Counted from the first letter of the stretch, positions 44,360-55,911 are shown. The stretch is 64,000 bases of DNA from Longimicrobiales bacterium (GCA_958295645.1 OY282361.1:1764501-1828500); one strand, 5' to 3'. Made by a program: numbers and translations. Notes: generated from the letters alone by a model not told the origin.

Positions 44360-45909
44360 CGTGCGCCTGCCAAGAGGCCGCCGCCCCGGCAGACCCGCGC
44401 CATCGCCCGAAGCACCGGGCGCAACTTGATCTCGGTCTCCTCCCACTCCAGTGCCGGATCGGAGCCCGGCACGATCCCGGCGCCCGCGAAGAGCCGCCAG
44501 CGTCCTCCCGACAGAACCGCCGACCGGAGCGCCGGAACGAAGACGCCGCGGCCCTCCGAGTCCAACCAGCCCACCGGCCCCGCGTACCAGCCGCGATCGA
44601 ACACTTCGCTCTCGGTGAGGATTCCCAGCGCCACTTCGCGGGGAATCCCGCAGACCGCAGGCGTCGGATGCAACGAGGCCAGCGCCTCGAGCAACGCCAA
44701 GCCGGGCGGCGCCTCCGCCGCGATCTTGGTCTCCAGATGCTGAATGTGGGCCAGCGCCAGGATATGGGGCTCCACGTCGCGGCGAACCGCGCATCCCAGC
44801 GCCTCGAGCCGGGCCACCATGTCCTTCACCACGAAGTCGTGCTCGGCCCGGTCCTTCAGGCTGTTGAACAGCCGCTGCCCCAGCCGCGCCGCCTCCACCG
44901 AGTCGGCTCCCACGCCCACGCTCCCCGCGACCGCCGTGGCCCGAAACGCCCCGCCGGCCAGAGTCGCGACCGTCTCCGGCGCCGCGCCCACCAACGCCTG
45001 CCCCGCCACGGGCTCGAACAGGAAGACGTAGCTCCCCCGGTTCTCCCGCCACAGCGCCGAGGCCAACGCCGCCGGCTCCACTTCGCCGTCCGGGCTCGCC
45101 TCCACCGTCCGGGCCAGCACCACCTTCTCCGCCTCGCCCGCCTTGATCCGCCGAAGCGCGGCGCCCACCATCTCGTCCCAGGCCGCCCTTCCCATGCCTC
45201 GGTCCAACGAAGCCGCCTGCAGACCGCCCGAGACCCGCGGCGCCGCGGCGCCGCGTCCGTTCGTCGTCTCGTCCCCCCGCTCGGCCCCCGCCCCCGCTTC
45301 GACGGCCGCCGCCCATCGCCCGCACTCCGCCTCGGCCCGCGCCGGATCCCGGTCGCGCACCGCCAGCCACGACTCGCCCTCTCCGGCACGAAACTCCATC
45401 TCGACGACAGGCAGATGAAACCGCGCCGCCGGAAACGCCGCCCACACGCCGTCCGCCCGATGCCGTCCCGAAAACGAGAATCCCCCGAACACCCGCGCGC
45501 CCTCTCCACCGCACCCAGCCGCCAAGGCCCGCCCCGCCAGCCTCTCGACCGCCCGAAAGCGCGACCGCTCGTCCCCGCCGCCCGATCCCGCCCCAGCGCC
45601 GCCGCCCGCGTCTTCCCGAACGACCAAGTCCTCCAAGACGCCCGCGTGCGCCACCCACCGCTCGCCGAACGCCCAAAAGCCCCTGGCGCCGCCCGCCGCC
45701 ATGTCCAAGAAAGCCGCCGGACAGGCCCGTTCCAGCCTCCGCCGGGTCTCGTAGTACACGCTGAAGTCGCCGCCTGATCGGGGATCGGAGTCCGCGCGCC
45801 GCGCACCGCGCCGGTCGGCTGAATATACCGATCCGGACTGGTCCGCCGTCCTCCTCGCTCCATGCTCGCCCTGTCTCGCGAAGGGCGGCGTCACCCCTCC
45901 GCCGGGCAT
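44356..45909 (-). CDS. menF: Isochorismate synthase MenF
   Basis: Up to 517 residues; a chorismate-binding enzyme that makes isochorismate, the first step of menaquinone synthesis. The C-terminal catalytic domain has KVVLARTVEA, HPTPAVCGIPREVAL, YAGPVGWLDSEGRGVF, and GAGIVPGSDPALEWEETE with metal-binding Glu residues. The first 50 codons are Arg/Gly-rich and unconserved, so GTG 45759 (AGGCGG upstream, then VYYETRRRLE) may be the true start. First gene of menF-D-B-A-E. Confidence 0.92.
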   Translation of the reverse strand: MPGGGVTPPFARQGEHGARRTADQSGSVYSADRRGARRADSDPRSGGDFSVYYETRRRLERACPAAFLDMAAGGARGFWAFGERWVAHAGVLEDLVVREDAGGGAGAGSGGGDERSRFRAVERLAGRALAAGCGGEGARVFGGFSFSGRHRADGVWAAFPAARFHLPVVEMEFRAGEGESWLAVRDRDPARAEAECGRWAAAVEAGAGAERGDETTNGRGAAAPRVSGGLQAASLDRGMGRAAWDEMVGAALRRIKAGEAEKVVLARTVEASPDGEVEPAALASALWRENRGSYVFLFEPVAGQALVGAAPETVATLAGGAFRATAVAGSVGVGADSVEAARLGQRLFNSLKDRAEHDFVVKDMVARLEALGCAVRRDVEPHILALAHIQHLETKIAAEAPPGLALLEALASLHPTPAVCGIPREVALGILTESEVFDRGWYAGPVGWLDSEGRGVFVPALRSAVLSGGRWRLFAGAGIVPGSDPALEWEETEIKLRPVLRAMARVCRGGGLLAGAR

Positions 45910-45931
45910 CGGCTCCGGCCCGTCAACTCCG

Positions 45932-46210
45932 CTATTTCCGATTGCCGAAGCGCCGAAGCTCGTCCGGATCCTTGACTCCGAGGTGACGGCATACCGCGTT
46001 GTGGCGGATGTCCTCGGCCTCGTGGTCGAGGTACGTGCAACCGCAAGAGCTGCAGGAGCGGTAGGGGATGTGGACCGTGAGGGTTGCCGCCGAATCCCCA
46101 GACCCCCAGACCAGAGCGTCGTCAGTCCAGGTCGTTGCTACCGTCTTCGCGCCGCATTGGGCGCAGTCCAAGTCGCGATCCGCGACCGGCTGTGGGTCCG
46201 TCTTCGTCAT
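45932..46210 (-). CDS. YgiT/MqsA-type zinc-finger protein
   Basis: A 92-residue protein with two CxxC pairs, CAQCG near residue 16 and CSSCG near residue 53, enclosing a small beta-rich domain (LTVHIPYRSCSSCG). This is the pattern of the N-terminal zinc domain of MqsA/YgiT antitoxins. The HTH domain of full MqsA is missing and no toxin gene is adjacent, so it may be a free-standing zinc protein. ATG 46210 follows a GAACCAAGGA ribosome site at spacing 8. Confidence 0.6.
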   Translation of the reverse strand: MTKTDPQPVADRDLDCAQCGAKTVATTWTDDALVWGSGDSAATLTVHIPYRSCSSCGCTYLDHEAEDIRHNAVCRHLGVKDPDELRRFGNRK

Positions 46211-46463
46211 CGTTTCGATTCCTTGGTTCGGCGCGGTGGAAGCTTCGCTCTCCGCTGGTCGTGGTTGTCATTGGGGACGGCGGTTTCACGTCGCCGGGAC
46301 GGGCAAGATGCGCCTCCGAAGACCCACTAAGCTCGCAAGCCCCTAAAATCGCAAGGCTACCCCGAAACCCGCCAAGAACATATGTTTACGAAGAGCGATA
46401 CTCCGTGCGTTCCAAGACGCCGCGCTCCACGAGACCTCGCTTCGATCTCCCGGACGGTGCGCC

Positions 46464-48896
46464 ATGGCCAGCCCCAGCTCCCAGAACACGCAGGCATCGC
46501 GCCCAGCGGAGGCCCAGCACCCGGAAACAGCCGGAAACAACTCCACGGCCGGGACGCTGGCAGCCGGCTCCACCACTCGCACGGCCGAATCGCACTCCAC
46601 CCCGCCGCTCGCTCCCGCCATCGGCCGAACCGCAGCCCCAGGCGCGGCAACCGAAGTCGGCCCGCGTCCCGCCAAGGCCCCCGCGCCGCCAACCGGCAGC
46701 CCCGCCGAACCGCAGGCCACGCCAGCCGCCCCACGCTACTCCACGCCTCCCGACCCCACGCCCGTCCCTGCGCGGGGGACCGATCACGACCTGGACAGGC
46801 CCGAGTACTACCTCAATCGCGAGCTCACGTGGCTGAACTTCAACTTCCGGGTGCTGCACGAAGCCGAGGACGCTCGGACGCCGCTGATGGAGCGGGTCAA
46901 CTTCCTCGCGATCGTCGGGTCGAATCTGGACGAGTTCTTCATGAAGCGGATCGGGGGCCTCAAGCAACAGGTCGAGGCCGGCATCACCGAGCGCACGGTG
47001 GACGGGCGCACGCCGACGCAGCAGATCGAGGAGTGTGCCAAGGTGGTGCGGCGGCTCGAGGCGAGGCAGAGAGCGGCGTTCCGGGTCGTCGCCAAGCAGC
47101 TGGCGGCGGAGGGCGTCCGCGTCACCGACCTGGCGGATCTGACCGAAGAGCAACGCGCGTGGCTGAGGGACCACTACCTGCGCAACATCTATCCGCTCGT
47201 CACGCCGCAGGCCACGGACCCGGCCCATCCGTTCCCGTTCCTGTCCAACCTGTCGCTGAATCTGCTGGTCACGCTGCGCAACGGCGGCGAGACCGTCTCG
47301 GTGGCGCGCGTGAAGGTCCCGGTCGGCACTGGCATCGCCCGCTTCGTGAGGATTGCCGAAGACGACGTGTGGGTGCCGCTCGAGAGCGTCATGGCCAGCA
47401 ACCTGGACATCCTCTTTCCCGGGATGGAGGTCATCTCCTGCGACATGTTCCGCGTCACGCGCAACGCCATCTACGACGTGGACGAGGACATGGCGGACGA
47501 CCTCTTGGAACACATCGAGGCGGGACTGCGCAAGCGGCGGCTCGCGCCGATCGTGCGCCTTCAGGTCGAGGAGGGGATGGACCCGGTGCGTCGCGCCGTC
47601 CTGACCAAGGAGCTCGGCCTGCAGACCAGCGACGTCTACGAAGGCAGCGGACTGCTGGGGCTCGCCGACCTGGCCGAAATCCATGGCATGGCGAAGAACG
47701 GCCTCGCCTATCACCCGCATCATCCGGCGGAACATCCCGCCCTCCTCAACGACCGGCCCATCTTCCACATCGTGCGCGACGCCGGATCGCTTCTCCTTCA
47801 CCATCCGTACCAGGCCTTCGACACTTCGGTCGGACGCTTTCTGAGCGAGGCCGTGCACGACCCGAAGGTGCGCGCCATCAAGATGACGTTCTATCGCATG
47901 GCGCCGCGGAGCAGCATCATCGACCACTTGGTCGAGGCGGCCCGCAACGGCAAGCAGGTCGCAGTGGTCATCGAGCTGCAGGCGCGCTTCGACGAGGCCG
48001 CGAACATTCAGTGGGCGAACGCGCTGGCGCTGCACGGCATCCACGTCACCTACGGCGTGCTCGGCCTCAAGACGCACTGCAAGCTCATTCTCGTGGTGCG
48101 CCAGGACTACGACGGGCTTCGCCGCTACGCCCACCTGGGCACCGGCAATTATCACGCGGGCACTGCTCGCACGTACTGCGACCACGGTCTCCTCACCAGC
48201 GACGCCGCAATCGGCGCGGACCTGACCGAACTGTTCAACTATCTGACCACCGGCTACCGGCCCACGCGCCGCTACTGGAAGCTCCTGCCGGCGCCCCAGC
48301 GTCTGCGCCCCGCCCTGCTGGAACGCATCGAGCGCGAGGCCGCCGGACACTCGGAGAAGTCGCCCGGGCGAATCCAGTTCCAGATGAACGCGCTGGAGGA
48401 CCCCGAGGTCACCAAGGCGCTGTACGCTGCGTCGATGCGCGGCGTGAAGGTGGACCTGATCGTGCGCGACAGCTGCAGGATCCGCCCCGGGATCTCCGGC
48501 TTGTCCGAGAACATCCGAGTGGTGAGCATCGTCGGCCGCTTCCTGCAGCACTCCCGCATCTACTATTTCCGCAACGGCGGCGACGAAGAGTACTACATAG
48601 GCTCGGCGGACTGCATGAGGCGCAACCTGAGCGCCCGCGTGGAGACGCTCGTGCCTGTCGAGGACGCTTCGCTGCGCGCCGAACTCCGCCATGTGCTGGA
48701 CGTGCAGTTGGCGGATCAGCGTTGCGCATGGGACATGGGCGCCGACGGAGGCTACGTGCAGCGCGTTCCCGAAGGCCCGGACGGCGCGGGCACGTTTCGC
48801 GCGCTCATAGACTGGGCGCACGTAATGGAGACGGAAGGCAAGCGCCTGCGGCGGCGGCGGCCCGCCGGACTGCGCGGCGGACGGACGAGCCGCTGA
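46464..48896 (+). CDS. ppk1: Polyphosphate kinase 1
   Basis: 810 residues as drawn; the conserved protein (about 700 residues) starts at YYLNRELTWLNFNFRVLHEA near residue 113. PPK1 builds polyphosphate from ATP. Visible: GSNLDEFFMKRIGGLKQQ, HPYQAFDTSVGRFL, IKMTFYRM, and the catalytic-His segment GLKTHCKLILVVRQ (about residue 535), then HLGTGNYHAGTARTYCDHGL. The first 110 residues are Pro/Ala/Ser-rich low complexity with no clear ribosome site, so either it has an unusual disordered extension or the true start is further in. Confidence 0.93.
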   Translation: MASPSSQNTQASRPAEAQHPETAGNNSTAGTLAAGSTTRTAESHSTPPLAPAIGRTAAPGAATEVGPRPAKAPAPPTGSPAEPQATPAAPRYSTPPDPTPVPARGTDHDLDRPEYYLNRELTWLNFNFRVLHEAEDARTPLMERVNFLAIVGSNLDEFFMKRIGGLKQQVEAGITERTVDGRTPTQQIEECAKVVRRLEARQRAAFRVVAKQLAAEGVRVTDLADLTEEQRAWLRDHYLRNIYPLVTPQATDPAHPFPFLSNLSLNLLVTLRNGGETVSVARVKVPVGTGIARFVRIAEDDVWVPLESVMASNLDILFPGMEVISCDMFRVTRNAIYDVDEDMADDLLEHIEAGLRKRRLAPIVRLQVEEGMDPVRRAVLTKELGLQTSDVYEGSGLLGLADLAEIHGMAKNGLAYHPHHPAEHPALLNDRPIFHIVRDAGSLLLHHPYQAFDTSVGRFLSEAVHDPKVRAIKMTFYRMAPRSSIIDHLVEAARNGKQVAVVIELQARFDEAANIQWANALALHGIHVTYGVLGLKTHCKLILVVRQDYDGLRRYAHLGTGNYHAGTARTYCDHGLLTSDAAIGADLTELFNYLTTGYRPTRRYWKLLPAPQRLRPALLERIEREAAGHSEKSPGRIQFQMNALEDPEVTKALYAASMRGVKVDLIVRDSCRIRPGISGLSENIRVVSIVGRFLQHSRIYYFRNGGDEEYYIGSADCMRRNLSARVETLVPVEDASLRAELRHVLDVQLADQRCAWDMGADGGYVQRVPEGPDGAGTFRALIDWAHVMETEGKRLRRRRPAGLRGGRTSR

Positions 48897-48938
48897 CGAA
48901 CGAAGGCGCCGCGAACCGTCGGCAAGCGCCGACGCAGT

Positions 48939-51035
48939 TCAGCTGACGGGCCTGCTCCTCGGTACTAGGCGGGCCGACCACAGTCCCGAATTCGTGTCCG
49001 AGAAGAAGACGCGGCCCTTGAAGGGCATCGCGCTCCAAGTCATCGGGGAGTTGGGGATGTAGCCGGCGGGATCGAAGGGCTTGAAGACGGCGATCTCGCG
49101 GCCTTGCGTGTACAAGTTTCCCATGAGGTCGCCGGAGACGTCCACGATGCGCAGTCCGCCCTCGTAGTACGCTTGGTAGAGCTTGTCGTCTTCGACCCAG
49201 ATGTTGTGCGTGCCGTACTCGGGCACTTCGTAGCGCGCGATCATCTCGGGATTCTCGGGATCGGAGAAGTCGATGATCTGGACGTGTCCCTGCGTGGCCA
49301 GGGGGACGCCGTGCATGCCCGTCTGGGGATCGTAGGGCAGCTGGTACGATCCGCGTCCCGGTCCCGGTCCTTCCCAGGCCAGCCCGCGCCGGTTCATGAT
49401 TTCGTCGCCCACGAAGACGTAGTGCCTGCCCGTGGACTTGGACACGTACGGAAACACTGCGTGCGTGCTTCCGGTGGGCAAGGGATAGCTGCTCACGAAC
49501 ACTGGATTCTCCGGCGAACCGCCCCAGCGCCCGTCGCCGACGTCCACGACGACCAGCCCGTTCCCCCACTCGGCCGAGTACGCGAGCCCGTCCATCACCC
49601 AGACGTCGTGCAACCGGCTGTCCGGGTGGTCGTACTCGCCGACGTAGCGCGGGTTGTAGAGGTCGGAGACGTCGAGGATGACGTACTTGTCGCCGTTGGC
49701 CAGCGCATACACGTGCGTCTCGGTGGGAAAGGCGTTGTGCACGCCGCCGGTGAGCCCGTAGCCGGACACCTCGGAGGCGATCACGGGATGCGCGGGGTCG
49801 GCCAAGTCGAGGACGACCAGGCCGTTTCGCCTGTCGGAGGCGCCCTCGCGGGTCATGGTCGCGTAGCGGGCGTCCGGCGACACCTTCATGTCGTTGACCG
49901 ACCGGGCGTCCACCTGGATGGAATCGGTCTTGAAGATGTTCGGACCGGTCACGTCCCAGACGAATCCGTGACCGTCCGAGCGCTTGGCGCCCGTGAGCGC
50001 GTAGTCGCGCCCGTCGCGTCCCTCGAAGACCCAGAAGTCCGTGGTGCGCACGCGCTGCTCCCTGCCCTGCCCCAAGATCTCCAGCTGCTGAAACACGTCG
50101 CGGGCCAGAACCTCGAAGGTCCCCTTGGCGGCCAGCGGACCCGCCGCCGCGACCACCGTGTAGAGGCCCGGCACGTCGGCCACGAAGCTCGCATCCCGCA
50201 TCTGGGCCGCCGCCGACGGCGCCCGGACGCCCTCCGGCGCCTCGTACCTGTGCGACCACTCGACCGGCACGCCCTCCAACACGGCCCCCTGCCCGTCGCG
50301 CACCACGGCCCGCAGGCGCACCACGTCGCCCGTCCGAACCGACCCCGGCAGGCCCTCGAGCTCAAGGGACTGCCCGCCGAACGGCTCCACCTCCAGCGCC
50401 ACCGAGGCTTCCACGCCTTCCACCGAGGCCACGATCCGTGCCGCGCCCGGCGCCACGCCCGCCACCCGCCCGAAGCGGTCCACCGACGCCACGCCGGGCG
50501 TCTCGCTCCGCCAAGCCACCTGGGGCCGCGGCCGTCGCGTGCCGTCCCCGTGCACCGCCTCGGCCCGCGCGCCCACCGCCGTGCCCGCAAACAGCCGCGC
50601 ACCGCCCTCCACCGACACCCGCACCTCGCTCACGGCCGGCCAGTCGATCGTCACCGGCACGGCCAGCGCCACCGTCTCCCCATCCGGCTCCGCGTACGTG
50701 GCCGCAAGCTCGTACTCGCCCGCGGCCACCGCCGTCACCACGCCCCTCCGAACTCGCACCGCCGAACGCGGCCCCACCAACCGCACCGAGACCTCCACCC
50801 GCATCCCCGACCGCGTCACGCCCACGACGCCGACGGCCGCCGCCTCCCCCACGCGCATCACGAGTCGCGCCGGCGTCGCCTCGAGCGCCACCACGGGATC
50901 GTCCGCGGTTCGCCCGCCCGCCTGCGCCTCCTGCGCCGCACCCGCGCCGACCAGCCAGGCCGCCAGAACCGCCGCCGCAAAGCAGACGGCCGCCGCCCTG
51001 CGCGCCGCCAAGCCCAACATCCCCGTCTTCGCCAT
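48939..51035 (-). CDS. Secreted LVIVD-repeat protein with Ig-like domains
   Basis: 698 residues. A signal peptide (AAAVCFAAAVLAAWLVGAG, cleavage near AQA) leads into two or three bacterial Ig-like segments (ETPGVASVDRFGRVAGVAPGAARIVAS type) and then LVIVD beta-propeller repeats (LVVLDLADPAHPVIAS, YVILDVSDLYNPRYVGEY, VQIIDFSDPENPEMIARY, LRIVDVSGDL). Such proteins are cell-surface or periplasmic; function unknown. AAGGAG at spacing 7 supports ATG 51035. It converges with ppk1 across 42 bp. Confidence 0.85.
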   Translation of the reverse strand: MAKTGMLGLAARRAAAVCFAAAVLAAWLVGAGAAQEAQAGGRTADDPVVALEATPARLVMRVGEAAAVGVVGVTRSGMRVEVSVRLVGPRSAVRVRRGVVTAVAAGEYELAATYAEPDGETVALAVPVTIDWPAVSEVRVSVEGGARLFAGTAVGARAEAVHGDGTRRPRPQVAWRSETPGVASVDRFGRVAGVAPGAARIVASVEGVEASVALEVEPFGGQSLELEGLPGSVRTGDVVRLRAVVRDGQGAVLEGVPVEWSHRYEAPEGVRAPSAAAQMRDASFVADVPGLYTVVAAAGPLAAKGTFEVLARDVFQQLEILGQGREQRVRTTDFWVFEGRDGRDYALTGAKRSDGHGFVWDVTGPNIFKTDSIQVDARSVNDMKVSPDARYATMTREGASDRRNGLVVLDLADPAHPVIASEVSGYGLTGGVHNAFPTETHVYALANGDKYVILDVSDLYNPRYVGEYDHPDSRLHDVWVMDGLAYSAEWGNGLVVVDVGDGRWGGSPENPVFVSSYPLPTGSTHAVFPYVSKSTGRHYVFVGDEIMNRRGLAWEGPGPGRGSYQLPYDPQTGMHGVPLATQGHVQIIDFSDPENPEMIARYEVPEYGTHNIWVEDDKLYQAYYEGGLRIVDVSGDLMGNLYTQGREIAVFKPFDPAGYIPNSPMTWSAMPFKGRVFFSDTNSGLWSARLVPRSRPVS

Positions 51036-51378
51036 TTCCGTTCTCCTTGGTTGCGGGCGGGACGCTTGTCGCGGGCGGGGCGCTCGTGTCGCGGGCGAGA
51101 CGCTCCTCGCGAGCCGCCGCGCCCTCCGATGTCAGGCCGCCGGCCCGGGACGACTCGGCAAAGTACGCCTCCTTCGCCAGCATCGCACGACTTCCCCCCG
51201 CGAGCACGACGCCGACCTGATTCCCCTCGGTACGGGCTTGCCCCCACGGCCAACCGATTTCATTCTTACGCATTGCGGCCGTCCCGCTTCCGCGACGCCG
51301 GAATCGCGGCCCTCCACAAGGAGCCGCCAGCCGCGCGCGGGCGGCTCCACCGAACACACGACGCACGAGGCGCTCTTC
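51036..51378. other. Divergent intergenic region with short tandem repeats and a leader hairpin
   Basis: These 343 bases separate the leftward LVIVD gene from the rightward metalloprotease. Three imperfect units of about 20 bp with core GCGGGCG(G/A)GACGCT run from 51051 to 51108. A 9-bp stem GGAGCCGCC / GGCGGCTCC (51320-51328 with 51340-51348) sits 30 bases before the metalloprotease ATG and could affect its translation. No clear sigma70 promoter was found. Confidence 0.5.
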
Positions 51379-53963
51379 ATGTCCACGACAAGCACGTTCC
51401 CCCGGCTCCCGAAGCTGGTTTCCGCCCCGGCCTGCGCCGCCCTGGCCGCCGCGGCCGTCCTCCTGGCCGCCGCCGCGCCACCGCCCTTGTCGGCCCAGGA
51501 CGCCTTCCCCTCCATCGCCGAGAAGACCGAGGGCGCCACCGCCATGGAGGGCTTCTTCAACCTCTACTGGGACGAGGCCGAGGGCGCGCTGTACTGGGAG
51601 ATGGACCCCGCGTCGGGCGAGTTCCTCTACCAAGTCTCCATGGGCTCCGGGCTCGGCTCGAACCCCGTCGGCATCGACCGGGGGCAGTTGCGGGGGACCC
51701 ACGTGCTGGAGGTCCAGCGGGTCGGGCCGCGCGTGCTGCTCATGGAGCCCAACTACCGGTTCCAGGCGCGGAGCGACAACCCCACGGAGGTCCAAGCGGT
51801 GCGCGACGCCTTCGCGCCCTCGGTCTACTGGGGCTTCGACGTCGTCGCCGAGTCGGACGGGCGCGTGCTCGTGGACGCCACGCCCTTCTTCGTCCGCGAC
51901 GCCCGGGGAGCGGCCGCCCAGATGGCGCAGCGCGGCCAGGGAACGTTCCAGCTGGACAAGTCCCGTTCGGCCATTCATCTGCCCGCCACGCAGTCCTTCC
52001 CCGAGAACACCGAGGTCGAGGCGCTGCTCACGCTCACCAGCAGCAATCCCGGCGGCTTGGTGCGCGGCGTCGCGGTCAACCCGCAGGCGGTGACCCTTCG
52101 CCAGCACCACTCGTTCATCCGTCTCCCCGGCGAGGGCTACGAGACCCGCGTGGCCGACCCGCGCATCGGCGTGAACGGCCCGACCATCTACGACTACGCG
52201 ACCCCGATCGACCAGGACATGCGGATTCGCCTGGCCGCCCGCCACCGGCTGCAGAGGCGCAGCCCAGGCCCGGAGCCGTCGGAGCCCGTGGAGCCCATCG
52301 TCTACTACGTGGATCCCGGGACGCCCGAGCCCGTCCGGAGCGCGTTGGTCGAGGGCGCGCGCTGGTGGGCGGACGCCTTCGAAGCCGCGGGATTCCTGAA
52401 CGCCTTCCAGGTCGAGATCCTGCCGGCGGGCGTTGACCCGCAGGACATCCGCTACAACATGATCCACTGGACGCACCGGCGGACGCGAGGCTACTCCTAC
52501 GGCAACACGATCACCGACCCGCGCACGGGCGAGATCATCCGGGGCGTGGTGAACTTGGGCAGCCTTCGCCTCCGCCAGGACTATCTGCTTGCGCAGGGCA
52601 TGACCGCGCCCTTCGCGGACGAGGACGGCGGCGCCTGTCTGGCCGCCGCGCCGGTCTTCGAGTATCTCGCCGAGATGGCCAGCAACGGAGACGCCGTGGA
52701 GATGGCCCTGGCCCGGGTGCGCCAGCTTTCCGCGCACGAAGTCGGCCACACGCTCGGCTTCCCGCACAACTATCTGGCGAGCACGTACGGGCGCGAGAGC
52801 GTCATGGACTACCCCGCCCCGCTCGTCGAGATCAGGGGCGGCGAGCTGGACCTGTCCAACGCCTACGTGCAGCGCATCGGCGAGTACGACAAGCTGTCGG
52901 TCGATTGGCTGTACCGTGAGTTCCCGGAAGGCACGGACGAAGCCGCCGCACTCGAAGACATCGTCATGCGGGGGATCGACGCGGGTCTGGAGTTCATGGC
53001 GCACCGCAACAACAACTTCATCGGCGCGGGCCATCCCTACGCCGGCGTCTGGGACAACGGCGCCAACCTCGTGGACCATCTGGAGCACGAAATCAGGGTG
53101 CGCAACATCGGCATGGAGCGCTTCGGCGAGGACGCGATTCGCGAAGGCCGCCCCCTCTCGGACCTCGAGTACGTGCTGCTGCCCTTGTACATGCATCACC
53201 GCTTTCAGTTGCGCGCGGCGGCCCAGAGCCTGGGCGGCGCGAACTATCGCTATGCAGTGAAGGGGGACGGACAGAGGCCCGTGGAGATCGTGCCCGGCGA
53301 CGAGCAACGCCAAGCCCTCGAAGCGATTCTTTCGACGCTGACCGCCGACTTTCTCGCGTTGCCCGAGGACCTCGTGGCCATGATCCCGCCGCCGGCCTAC
53401 CGTCATCAGGAAGGCGAAGCGTTCCCCGGCCGCACCGACCTGCTGTTCGATCCGCTCGCGGCGGCCGCTGCCTCGGCGGATTTCTCCGTCGGCGAGATTC
53501 TGCATCCGGCGCGCATGGCGCGGCTGGTCGCCTACGGAAGCATCGACGAGGACTATCCCAACTTGGAAGAGGTGACGGACAGGCTGCTGGAGGCCACCTG
53601 GGGCGCCGACAAGCCCGGCGACGAGTATGCGATGCAGGTGTTGCACGTCGTCCAGAGGGCCGTGGTGGACAGGATGATGCAGCAGGCGAGCAGCGCGGCC
53701 GCATCGCCCGAAGTCCGCGCCGTGCTGTCGGACCGGCTCGACCGGCTGGCCGGACAGCTCGAAGGGCTGACCGAAGGCACGACGTCGGGGCTGGGACGCC
53801 TGGCCGGACGCATCGGCGGCCGCATCGCGGGCGACCGGCTGGACAAGTCGCCCCACGAACGCCTCGTCCACGCCGACATCCGCCGCTGGCAGGCCCGGAT
53901 CGAGAACACCGTGCCCGCGCAGGCGCTTCCAATGCCGTCCGGCGACCCGATCGGGAGCGCCAG

Positions 53964-53967
<4 letters not shown>
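51379..53967 (+). CDS. Secreted zinc-dependent metalloprotease (HExxHxxGxxH)
   Basis: 862 residues with a signal peptide ([18 protein letters not shown]). The zinc motif [12 protein letters not shown] lies at about residues 452-463, the metzincin form with third His and a nearby MDY (VMDYPAP, possible Met-turn). The N-terminal half ([25 protein letters not shown]) matches the large 'zinc-dependent metalloprotease' proteins with DUF5117/DUF5118 segments common in Bacteroidota and Gemmatimonadota. ATG 51379 is chosen because the signal peptide follows directly. Its stop overlaps the aldolase ATG. Confidence 0.88.
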
Positions 53968-55067
<1,100 letters not shown>

Positions 55068-55125
55068 CCGCAGGGGGTCCGTTGCGGCGCGGCCTCGTCC
55101 GCGCTTCCTTGTCTGCGCTGGTCTC

Positions 55126-55911
55126 CTAGCCTGCCTCCGCGCCTTCGTGCGCCGTCGAGTGCAACGCGAAGACCACTCCCTGGGGGTCCATGCACTGGGC
55201 GACGAGATCGCCGCCCGGCACTTCCATGGGGCCGTTCATCACCTGTCCGCCCAGCTCCTTGACGGTCTCGACGGCCGCGTTCACGTCCGGCACGCGGACG
55301 TAGAACACCCAGCCGACCGGCCTCTCCTCGGGCCCGTTGAACATCCCGCCCAGCGGATGGGCGCCGCGTCCGAACATCTGGTAGACGCCCATCTCGCCCA
55401 TGTCCATCTGGTCGGCCTCCTGCCAGCCGAAGAGGTCGGAGTAGTAGGCCCAGGCGGCCTTCCAGTCGCGGGTGGCCAGCTCGTGCCAGGAGAACTCGCC
55501 CACCTCCGCGAAGGCGTCGTGGCCCGGCGTCTCCTCCTCGGGCTGAAGCACCGAGAGCACGCCCCCCGTCGGATCGGCGAGAACCGCTATCCGTCCCACT
55601 TTCGGAATGTCCATCGAGTGCAGAACCTTGCCGCCGAGGCTCGTCGCCTTGCTTGTGGTCGCGTCGGCGTCCGGCGTCGAGACGTACGCCAGCCAGCACG
55701 GCGGCGCTCCGGAGGCGGCCGCCTCCTCGGGCAACGTCATCACGCCGCCGATCGGCCTCTCGCCGCTCATCCACATCGTGTACGGCGTCTCGCCGTCTTC
55801 CCAGGGACAGGTGGTCCACCCGGCCACCCGCGCGTAGAAGGCTTGGGCCGCTTCCGGATCCGTCGTCATCAGTTCGTACCAGCAGAACCGCCCGTTCGGC
55901 GTGTCTGGCAT
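55126..55911 (-). CDS. VOC-family protein with two glyoxalase-like domains
   Basis: 261 residues in two repeats, each starting with a W-E/H-L pattern (FCWYELMTTDPEAAQAFYARV; FSWHELATRDWKAAWAYYSDLFGW) and ending in a DP-G-V strand (ADPTGGVLSVLQP; MDPQGVVFALH). Proteins of this type are often labelled glyoxalase/bleomycin resistance-like; the reaction is unknown. ATG 55911 has CCAAGGAG at spacing 9. Confidence 0.85.
   Translation of the reverse strand: MPDTPNGRFCWYELMTTDPEAAQAFYARVAGWTTCPWEDGETPYTMWMSGERPIGGVMTLPEEAAASGAPPCWLAYVSTPDADATTSKATSLGGKVLHSMDIPKVGRIAVLADPTGGVLSVLQPEEETPGHDAFAEVGEFSWHELATRDWKAAWAYYSDLFGWQEADQMDMGEMGVYQMFGRGAHPLGGMFNGPEERPVGWVFYVRVPDVNAAVETVKELGGQVMNGPMEVPGGDLVAQCMDPQGVVFALHSTAHEGAEAG

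Noticed and set aside
50362-53871. Minus-strand open frame of about 1169 codons
   Set aside because: It is antisense to the metalloprotease with its [12 protein letters not shown] motif and shows no recognisable domain.
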